This document shows positions 27,192 through 34,590 of a stretch of 64,000 nucleotides of DNA, piece by piece (the first letter of the stretch is position 1; the number at the start of each line of letters is the position of its first letter). Below the pieces are notes generated by a model. It ran no database searches. It had not been told where the DNA came from and saw nothing but the letters and a program-made list of their open reading frames with translations. A program made the translations under genes and the position numbers. Source of the stretch: Bacillota bacterium (GTDB lineage: Bacteria; Bacillota; Clostridia; Christensenellales; Aristaeellaceae); contig JAEZHM010000113.1 in the NCBI GenBank assembly GCA_023416585.1, positions 62,001 through 126,000 on the forward strand, in the 5' to 3' direction.

Positions 27192-29105
27192 GTGAGCGAA
27201 ATCGTCCGTGAAAGAACAGAAGGCAGAATCAGTTACCATGATTCTGTAGAAGAAATGGTCAGGCGTATACGTGAAGATGGCCTGTCTAACGCTTTTGACC
27301 GCTGGGCCGCTCAGGAAAAAATACGCTGCAAGTTCTGCTTGCAGGGGTTAAGCTGTCAACTGTGTTCCAACGGGCCCTGCAGAATCAGTGATAAAGGCAG
27401 CCCGGACAAGGGCGTTTGTGGAATAGGGCCGGATGCCATGGCCATGCGCACGCTTCTTTTGCATAACATTATGGGTGCGGGAACGTACAGCCACCACGCC
27501 TATGAGGCCTTCCGTACGCTCCGTGCAACTGCACAAGGCAAGACACCGTTTAGGCTTACGGATACAGGCAAGCTGAAATGGATGTGTGAGACGCTGGGAA
27601 TAGACACGAATCTGAGCAATGAGCAAATGGCTGTACAGTTGGCGGATTTGCTGGATGCCCAACTTTCTATTGGTGCCGATGAACCAAACCTGATGGTAGA
27701 AGCCTTTGCCCCCAAAAAGCGAAAACTTCTGTGGCACAACATCGGCATCTATCCGGCAGGAGTCGTTCACGAGGAACAAAACTGTGTGGCAAGCTGCCTG
27801 ACCAATGTGGATGGAAGCTATGCTTCGCTAGCGCTAAAAGCGCTGCGGCTGGGTATAGCCACCATCTATAACGCGCAGATTGGCTTGGAGATGGTACAGG
27901 ATATTCTCTTTGGAACACCCATGCCGCATGAGGTGAATGTGGACCTGGGCATTATGGATCCGGATTATGTGAATATTGTATTTAACGGACACCAACCCTG
28001 GGTAGGTGTGGCTGCGCTGCAAATGGCGAAGTCTAAAGATGTACAGGATCGGGCAAAGGCAGCCGGCGCAAAAGGAATACACATTGTGGGCTCCATCGAG
28101 ACCGGGCAGGAACTTTTACAGCGCTATCAAGTGGATGATGTGTTTGTAGGGCTGATGGGCAATTGGCTGACCATTGAGCCGCTTTTGGCCACCGGTACGG
28201 TGGATGTAATGGCCATGGAAGAAAACTGCTCGCCGCCTGACATGGAAGCGTATGCCAGAAAGTATCAGATCACTTTGGTCAGCGTCAGTACAATTATTGA
28301 TTTACCTGGTCTTACGCAAAAAATGCCGTACAATCCGGCTGAAGCTGATGGCATGGCTGCACGTTTGATTGATCTTGGCATCGAAAACTTCAAAAAGCGC
28401 AAAGGGAATGTCATGCCCAAAGTACCGCAAATCGTACAGAAAGCTATAGCTGGATTTTCTACCGAAGCCGTTTTACAGGCAATTGGCAACAAGCTGGATA
28501 CACTGGTGGACGTTATTGCCGCAGGAAAGATAAAAGGCGTTGTCGCGCTTGCCAATTGTTCAACGCTTCGCAATGGGCCCCAGGATTGGAATACGGTGAA
28601 CCTGACAAAGGAATTGATCAAACGCGATATCCTGGTAGTAAGCGGAGGCTGCGGCAATCATGCGCTGGAGGTTGCAGGACTATGTAATCTGAATGCCATC
28701 CAATTAGCAGGCAACGGGCTTCAGGAGGTTTGCAACTTGCTGAAGATACCGCCCGTATTAAGCTTTGGCACCTGCACAGACACGGGACGCATGTCCATGC
28801 TGGTCACCGCTTTGGCAGAGCATCTGGATGTAGATATACCCGATCTTCCCATTGCTGTAACGGCTCCTGAGTGGATGGAACAAAAGGCTACCATTGACGG
28901 CGTTTTCGCCGTAGCTTACGGCGCCTATACTCACTTATCCCCGGTACCGTTTGTTACGGGCGCGCCAAAGCTTGTGAAGCTGCTCACTGAGGAGGTTGAG
29001 AGTTTGACAGGCGGTAAGATCGCGCTGGGCGATGACCCTAAAGAGGTGGCTGATGGGATTGAAAACCATATCATGCAAAAGAGGAAGAAGCTTGGATTGA
29101 AATAA
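27192..29105 (+). CDS. CooS-family anaerobic carbon monoxide dehydrogenase-like protein with altered C-cluster ligand
   Basis: A 637-residue protein, co-linear with Ni-CODH catalytic subunits. The N-terminal cysteine block at 46-76 fits the B and D clusters, but the Cys that pairs with C46 at the D cluster is Ser54, and an extra Cys49 makes a CKFC motif. The active-site ligands, aligned from memory to C. hydrogenoformans CODH-II, are His267, Cys346, Cys456, Cys487 and Cys528. The residue matching Cys295 is Glu303 (motif SIETGQELL instead of CCTGNE). That loss argues against a standard Ni,Fe-S C-cluster. No maturation (CooC), ferredoxin or acetyl-CoA synthase genes flank it. GTG 27192 follows GGCGGGATATT. 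Confidence 0.88.
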   Translation: MSEIVRERTEGRISYHDSVEEMVRRIREDGLSNAFDRWAAQEKIRCKFCLQGLSCQLCSNGPCRISDKGSPDKGVCGIGPDAMAMRTLLLHNIMGAGTYSHHAYEAFRTLRATAQGKTPFRLTDTGKLKWMCETLGIDTNLSNEQMAVQLADLLDAQLSIGADEPNLMVEAFAPKKRKLLWHNIGIYPAGVVHEEQNCVASCLTNVDGSYASLALKALRLGIATIYNAQIGLEMVQDILFGTPMPHEVNVDLGIMDPDYVNIVFNGHQPWVGVAALQMAKSKDVQDRAKAAGAKGIHIVGSIETGQELLQRYQVDDVFVGLMGNWLTIEPLLATGTVDVMAMEENCSPPDMEAYARKYQITLVSVSTIIDLPGLTQKMPYNPAEADGMAARLIDLGIENFKKRKGNVMPKVPQIVQKAIAGFSTEAVLQAIGNKLDTLVDVIAAGKIKGVVALANCSTLRNGPQDWNTVNLTKELIKRDILVVSGGCGNHALEVAGLCNLNAIQLAGNGLQEVCNLLKIPPVLSFGTCTDTGRMSMLVTALAEHLDVDIPDLPIAVTAPEWMEQKATIDGVFAVAYGAYTHLSPVPFVTGAPKLVKLLTEEVESLTGGKIALGDDPKEVADGIENHIMQKRKKLGLK

Positions 29106-29135
29106 AGATAATATAATGCTAGTTTATAACAGAGA

Positions 29136-29172
29136 CTGCCGTGACGTAATGCCGCGGCAGCCCCTGTTTTTT
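29136..29172 (+). terminator. Terminator after the CODH-like gene
   Basis: CTGCCG at 29136-29141 pairs with CGGCAG at 29155-29160 around a 13-base loop, followed by CCCCTG and a run of six T at 29167-29172. Confidence 0.75.
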
Positions 29173-29264
29173 CTATATATATATTTTGGTTCTTTTGGAG
29201 TATAATGTTGCAAAAGTACCGTAAAAATCCAATACACAGCGTCAGCAGGAAGAGGTAAAGTGAG

Positions 29265-31277
29265 ATGGCTTATTATGTTCAGGAAGGTAAGCTGATTCTA
29301 AAAGCAGGAACGGAGCTTTTATGCATTGAGGCTTGGGGCGCAAACGGGCTGCGTGTTCGCGTCACCCGGAACTCCGGGTTCAGCGGAGAAAGTTGGGCAC
29401 TCCAGGAAGACGTATCGGGGGAGAATCAGCCGGATGTGAAACTTGCCGGCGACTCCGCATCCATCCAAAATGGAAAAATCCGTTGTCATTTGAATGAAGA
29501 GGGCTGGCTGTGTTTTGAAAATACCCGGGGGGAACTCCTTTTGTCGGAGTATTGGCGCAACCGCTGGAACATTCACCGGTATGCCGTGCCGCTGAATGTG
29601 AGCGCTCGAGAATTAAACCCCATTCTCGGGCAGGATGCTTACCATCTTACAGCCCGGTTTGAAGCCCAGAATGAGGAAAAAATCTATGGCATGGGCCAGT
29701 ATCAGGACGGATTGTTGAACAAAAAAGGCGCTGTACTGGAGCTGTGCCACCGCAACAGTCAGGCATCCGTCCCCTTTTATTATTCCAGCCTGGGCTATGG
29801 CTTTTTGTGGAACAACCCCGCCATCGGCCGTGCGGTCTTTGGACAAAACGTTACCGAGTGGGAAGCCTATGCCACAAAGGAGTTGGATTATTGGATTTGC
29901 GCGGGGGATACCCCAAAGGAAATCCTTTCAGCCTATGCGGATGCTACTGGCCATGTTCCCATGATGCCGGAATATGGTTTGGGCTACTGGCAATGCCGCA
30001 TGCGCTACCGCAATCAGGAGGAACTGCTATCCGTAGCTCGCAGGCATAAGGCGCTAGGCTTGCCTGTGGATGTGATCGTGGCTGACTTTTTCCATTGGAC
30101 CATCCAGGGTGATTTTATGTTCGACCCCAAGGACTGGCCGGATGTGCCCGCCATGGTGGATGAACTGAAAGGTTTGGGCATTGAGCTGATGGTCTCCGTC
30201 TGGCCTACGGTGGATACAAGGAGCCGGAATTACCGGGAGATGGACGATAAAGGCTTCCTGGTTCAGGTGGACAGGGGCGTTTCGGTGCATATGAACTGGA
30301 TGGGGGACTGCGTGTTTTTTGATGCGACTAACCCCAATGCCAGGGAATTTATTTGGCAGAAGGCAAAAGAAAACTATTACCGCCATGGTGTGAGGGTTTT
30401 CTGGCTGGACGAAGCGGAGCCGGAGTATGGGAAGTATGACTTTGAATTGCACAGGTTTTATTTAGGGCCCGCCTTGCAGGTGGGGAACCTGTACCCGAAT
30501 CATTACGCCAAGGCCTTCTATGACGGTATGAAGGCGGAAGGACAGGAAAAAATCCTGAACCTGGTCCGTTGTGCCTGGGCGGGAAGCCAGCGCTATGGTG
30601 CTCTTGCCTGGTCCGGGGATGTGGATTCCTCCTTCCGCTCCATGAAAGAACAGCTGGCAGCCGGCCTGTCCATGGCCATGGCCGGCATTCCCTGGTGGAA
30701 CAGCGATTTGGGCGGGTTCAGCGGCGGCACGATTACCGATCCCAAGTTTCAGGAACTGCTTATCCGTTGGTTTGCCTGGGGTGTTTTTACCCCGGTCATG
30801 AGGATGCATGGGGACCGATTGCCTTATGAGCCGCCTAAAGAGGAATACAGGGGCGGCGTCCGCCAGTTTGGCAGCGGTGCGCCCAACGAAGTGTGGAGCT
30901 TTGGGCCCCAAATGCAGGAAATGCTCTCAAAGTTTATCCGCCTGCGGGAGTCCATAAGGCCTTATGTGCGTGCGCAGATGAAAAAGGCGCATGAGGATGG
31001 AACACCCGTCATGCGGCCCCTGTTTTTTGACTTTCCAAAGGATCCCAAGGTTTGGGAAGAGGAGAGCGCCTACATGTTCGGCCCGGATATGCTGGTGGCG
31101 CCTGTTCTTGCACCGGGGATTAAAGAAAGGGAAGTTTACCTGCCCCAGGGGGTCACCTGGGTGGAGCAGGCTACCCAAAAGGAATATGTTGGGGGCCAGT
31201 GCGTACAGGCTGTTGCGCCGATTGATACCATCCCCGTATTAACAATAAAAGATGCTGGAATTCATCTTTCTATTTGA
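29265..31277 (+). CDS. Glycoside hydrolase family 31, alpha-xylosidase/alpha-glucosidase type
   Basis: A 670-residue cytoplasmic GH31 enzyme. It has an N-terminal beta-sandwich (about 1-200) and a TIM barrel with nucleophile D382 in FWLDEAEPEYG and acid/base D452 in WSGDVDSSF, followed by the family motifs GIPWWNSDLGGF and RWFAWGVFTPVMRMHG. The FWLDEAEPE form resembles YicI-type alpha-xylosidases. ATG 29265 follows GGAAGAGGTAAAGTGAG. Alpha-xylosidase activity would remove xylose from xyloglucan oligosaccharides, which fits the GH74-like gene next to it. The 3' end overlaps that convergent gene by 16 bases. Confidence 0.9.
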   Translation: MAYYVQEGKLILKAGTELLCIEAWGANGLRVRVTRNSGFSGESWALQEDVSGENQPDVKLAGDSASIQNGKIRCHLNEEGWLCFENTRGELLLSEYWRNRWNIHRYAVPLNVSARELNPILGQDAYHLTARFEAQNEEKIYGMGQYQDGLLNKKGAVLELCHRNSQASVPFYYSSLGYGFLWNNPAIGRAVFGQNVTEWEAYATKELDYWICAGDTPKEILSAYADATGHVPMMPEYGLGYWQCRMRYRNQEELLSVARRHKALGLPVDVIVADFFHWTIQGDFMFDPKDWPDVPAMVDELKGLGIELMVSVWPTVDTRSRNYREMDDKGFLVQVDRGVSVHMNWMGDCVFFDATNPNAREFIWQKAKENYYRHGVRVFWLDEAEPEYGKYDFELHRFYLGPALQVGNLYPNHYAKAFYDGMKAEGQEKILNLVRCAWAGSQRYGALAWSGDVDSSFRSMKEQLAAGLSMAMAGIPWWNSDLGGFSGGTITDPKFQELLIRWFAWGVFTPVMRMHGDRLPYEPPKEEYRGGVRQFGSGAPNEVWSFGPQMQEMLSKFIRLRESIRPYVRAQMKKAHEDGTPVMRPLFFDFPKDPKVWEEESAYMFGPDMLVAPVLAPGIKEREVYLPQGVTWVEQATQKEYVGGQCVQAVAPIDTIPVLTIKDAGIHLSI

Positions 31278-33616
31278 TGCTCCGGTTCACCGTACAGCAC
31301 GCCGCGGGTGCCTGTGGCAATATAGAATCTGCCAAAGGTGCGGGGATCCCCGCATATGGAGCGGATATCGCCAAACATCTGATGATCGGTATTGATGCGC
31401 TGAAATGTTAATCCTCCGTCCAGGGAACGGTAAAACCCATAAGTGCCCTCTAGTGTGCCGTTTATATACAGCGCCTGGGGGGCGCCTTCTTTCTCTTCCT
31501 TGCCAAGGCCTACCCGGTAGACGGTATCCCCTTCCCGGCTGATCCGTTCTGCCCTGATCTTGTTTTCCTTAAGATCCATGGCAAGGCGCCACAGGCCGGC
31601 CTCCGCCATAGACAGCCAAAGGATGCCCGGCGCGTTCCGCTGGGCACGGATTTCATAATGCTGCCTGCTGTCTATGCCTGAAAGGTCTCTTTTGGGAAAA
31701 TTCTCCGGCAGGGGAAGCTCCCGAAACGTTCTTCCCTTGTCAAGGCTTACAAACATGCGGCTGTCCTGCCCAAAGCCGTAAAGGACGTCCTTTAAGACCC
31801 GGTCGCTGAATACCTTGATGGTTGCCTTCTCATCTTTAAGCTGCTCTCCATCCATATCATACACCAGACTCCGGTGCCAGTTTTGGCCTTCATCATCTGT
31901 GTACAGCAATGCTGGAACCGGCAGTTCATTCCCTCTGGCCAAGCCCCACAGAATGGTCTTCCCGTCGGAAGCGATGGCCGCCCACCCGGCGTTAACGTTG
32001 GGACGTCGGATGGAAGATATCAGCGTATCCACCAAAGGGGAAATACCACTTGGGTCGGGAAGGCGTGTCCATGTTTCACAGCCGTCATGGGAGATGATCA
32101 GCCCGCCTATGGTTTTTCCTTTCCAATTTCCGCGGGCCGTAACTACTACGGGACGGGTATTTGAATCGGGATAATCGGCGTTCATGCAGGTAATATACCG
32201 GTTTCCCTGCGCGTCCGCAAAGCTGTTTTTGCATGGATAATCAAGGTCGCGGAAAGCAAAGCCTCCCAGATCACCGATAATATCTATCAGCTTCACCGGA
32301 CCTGTTGATGGGCTGTATACGTTCAAATGCACCGTTTCCTCCAGCCCGTTGCACAAAGGCTGCCAGGTAACAGTTTTGTTTTCCAGTGCGTTTTGAAGGT
32401 TGAAGGTGGCAAAAACGCCGGTTCCTGTGGTGAAAAAAGCCTGGTTCCCATCAAAGGGGTTGATTTTCAAATCACCCATCCAGTGGACGATGGATTGGCC
32501 GCCATTATATTCAGGCTTCATGTAATCCACGGTAAAATCAATATGCCCTATGGAAAGCCCCTGCAGGATGGGGGTGAAGTGCAATCCATCATCCCTGGAA
32601 TGGTAAATTGTATCTTGATCAGGATGGCAAATGGTGCTCATGACCACCACGCCGGGATGATTCGGATCAACAGATATGCCGGACAAACCGCAGCCTAAGC
32701 GCCGTGAGGGATACCCGGGGTCGTTATACCCTGACGGCGTAAGGTCGAGAATTTCCTGTATATCCCCGTCGGAGGAAAGCCGGTACCTTAATAGCACCCC
32801 GTCCATACAGCTTCCCGTATCGCAGGCATAGCTTGAAAACCCTGCCCAACAATACCCAGGAGCGGAAAAGGTGATGTACAGATATTGTCCGTCAAATGCA
32901 TACCGCTGCGCGACATACCCAGGATAGGTGGAGCCGGGATGGTTAAGTGGCGCCGGCTGTCCCGGCAGGCAGTCAAAGTGCCTGCCGCCGTCCGTTGAAT
33001 AGTATAGAGACGGCCCGCGCTTGATGCCATCCGGGCTGTTTTTTTCACCATTTGTACCTACGATCAAAAAATCTTCATGATCGGGGTGTGCAAAAATAAA
33101 GGTGAGATTGGTTTCTTCCCGGCCTTCCGGCGGGCATACAGCAATATGCTCCCAGGATTCGCCAAGATCCCTTGTTACATACAATCCGCCTGTCTGGCTT
33201 GCAAAGTAAAGAGTGTCTGGATCGATTTTTGAACTAAGAAGCCGCTCGCCTGTGCCCCGGCCGCTGGCGTTTCCGTGAATGACAGTGGGAATATCCCTGT
33301 ATAGAAAATGATCGCCACGGTCATAGGAAATACACAGCTTATTATTTGCCTTGCCATCTCCCGCTGCAATGTACAGCCGGTTATCATCCAAAAAGGAAAG
33401 GGCGAGGGATAGGGGATATGTTTCCCATCTGCCGGGATGGGTAACATGATCGCATAGACTTTTCCAGGAACGGATGTCAGGCTCGTAACGATATACGCCG
33501 CCGATATCGGTCCTGGCATAGGCGATACCGGGTATGCCGGGATGGAATACAAACCCGGTGACAAAGCCGCCGCCGGGCACGGGAGCATGGCGATACACGT
33601 AAGGGATGAAAGGCAT
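31262..33616 (-). CDS. GH74-like xyloglucanase/beta-propeller glycosidase without signal peptide
   Basis: A 784-residue protein built of BNR-type beta-propeller repeats (such as STDGGRHFD, SRDDGLHF and SLDGGLTFQ), matching the two-propeller GH74 fold. Both expected catalytic aspartates are present: D37 in ARTDIGGVYR and D382 in HWMGDLKINPFD. GH74 enzymes cleave xyloglucan backbones and are normally secreted; this one has no export signal. ATG 33616 follows GAAAGGATGTTCTTC; the longer frame to 33652 has no ribosome site. It lies 52 bases after the activase gene and is probably the last gene of the CUT1-GH127-glycyl radical operon. It may act on short imported oligosaccharides. Confidence 0.87.
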   Translation of the reverse strand: MPFIPYVYRHAPVPGGGFVTGFVFHPGIPGIAYARTDIGGVYRYEPDIRSWKSLCDHVTHPGRWETYPLSLALSFLDDNRLYIAAGDGKANNKLCISYDRGDHFLYRDIPTVIHGNASGRGTGERLLSSKIDPDTLYFASQTGGLYVTRDLGESWEHIAVCPPEGREETNLTFIFAHPDHEDFLIVGTNGEKNSPDGIKRGPSLYYSTDGGRHFDCLPGQPAPLNHPGSTYPGYVAQRYAFDGQYLYITFSAPGYCWAGFSSYACDTGSCMDGVLLRYRLSSDGDIQEILDLTPSGYNDPGYPSRRLGCGLSGISVDPNHPGVVVMSTICHPDQDTIYHSRDDGLHFTPILQGLSIGHIDFTVDYMKPEYNGGQSIVHWMGDLKINPFDGNQAFFTTGTGVFATFNLQNALENKTVTWQPLCNGLEETVHLNVYSPSTGPVKLIDIIGDLGGFAFRDLDYPCKNSFADAQGNRYITCMNADYPDSNTRPVVVTARGNWKGKTIGGLIISHDGCETWTRLPDPSGISPLVDTLISSIRRPNVNAGWAAIASDGKTILWGLARGNELPVPALLYTDDEGQNWHRSLVYDMDGEQLKDEKATIKVFSDRVLKDVLYGFGQDSRMFVSLDKGRTFRELPLPENFPKRDLSGIDSRQHYEIRAQRNAPGILWLSMAEAGLWRLAMDLKENKIRAERISREGDTVYRVGLGKEEKEGAPQALYINGTLEGTYGFYRSLDGGLTFQRINTDHQMFGDIRSICGDPRTFGRFYIATGTRGVLYGEPEHQIER

Positions 33617-33668
33617 GAAGAACATCCTTTCATAAAAAATATGCAGCCACATCGTTATATTTCGCTCT

Positions 33669-34550
33669 TTATTGTATAGGCAAATCCTCTATTAGTAAAG
33701 CTTTTTCACATGTTTCCAATGTTTTAGCGTCCGGCTGCTCCGCATTGAAAATATCCATACCTAGCGCCGCACGCTTGGCATTGCCAAGGGCATGATAGGG
33801 AATAAGTTCATACCTGGCGGGCGGATAATCGTGAAGAAACCGTGCGATGCATGCAAATTCTTCAGCCAACGTGTTATAACCCGGGATCACCGGGATGCGG
33901 ACAATCAGCTTGACTTTCGACAAGTCCCACAGCCGCTTGTAGTTTTCGAGTATTTGTAAGTTATCCGCCCCTGTCAGCGCTTTGTGCAGGGATGGCGTAA
34001 CGCATTTTATGTCGTACAGGTATAGGTCGGTATAGGCATCAATCTGCTCGAACCGCTCAAAAGGCACGTTCCCCGCTGTGTCCACAGCAGTTGATACCCC
34101 ATTTTCCCGGCATGCGGCGAGAAGATCACAAAGGAAAGTTGTTTGAAGCATGCATTCGCCACCGGAAAAGGTCACGCCGCCGCCTGACGCATCGTAAAAT
34201 GGCTTGTCTGCCAGCACAACTTTCAGTACTTGGGATACATCCATAAGCTTGCCGCTGATCCGCTTAGCGTCTGTGGGGCATACTGTGGCACAGCGCCCGC
34301 AGGCTAAGCAGCGTGACCTGTCCGGAGTAAAATCTTCTTTCAAGGCGGCTGTTTGGCAAGCTGCTAAACATCGTCCGCAATGAGCGCATTTCTGCGCATA
34401 ATGAAGCAGCTGCAGTTTAGGCAATAACGATTCCGGGTTATGGCACCATACGCAGGAGAGATTGCAGCCTTTGAAAAATACTACCGTGCGCACGCCGGGC
34501 CCGTCCGAAAGAGAGCAGCGCTCTATATTGAAAATAGTGCCTTCACTCAT
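33669..34550 (-). CDS. Glycyl radical enzyme activating protein (radical SAM)
   Basis: A 293-residue radical-SAM activase that installs the glycyl radical on its partner. The SAM-cluster motif is CNLSCVWC (C29, C33, C36). An inserted ferredoxin-like domain has two four-cysteine sets, CAHCGRCLAAC and CLACGRCATVC, as in activases of dehydratase-type glycyl radical enzymes. GGGVTFSGGECMLQ is also typical. ATG 34550 follows AAGGACTTCCCGCAA; the open frame extends to 34613 and overlaps the enzyme gene. It lies 40 bases after its cognate enzyme. Confidence 0.93.
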   Translation of the reverse strand: MSEGTIFNIERCSLSDGPGVRTVVFFKGCNLSCVWCHNPESLLPKLQLLHYAQKCAHCGRCLAACQTAALKEDFTPDRSRCLACGRCATVCPTDAKRISGKLMDVSQVLKVVLADKPFYDASGGGVTFSGGECMLQTTFLCDLLAACRENGVSTAVDTAGNVPFERFEQIDAYTDLYLYDIKCVTPSLHKALTGADNLQILENYKRLWDLSKVKLIVRIPVIPGYNTLAEEFACIARFLHDYPPARYELIPYHALGNAKRAALGMDIFNAEQPDAKTLETCEKALLIEDLPIQ

Positions 34551-34590
34551 TTGCGGGAAGTCCTTATATAATGGATTTGAGATTTGAATT

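Noticed and set aside
27192..29105. Wood-Ljungdahl or CO-oxidation locus
   Set aside because: Only the CooS-like gene is present; no CooC, CooF, acetyl-CoA synthase or corrinoid protein lies nearby, and a C-cluster ligand is changed.
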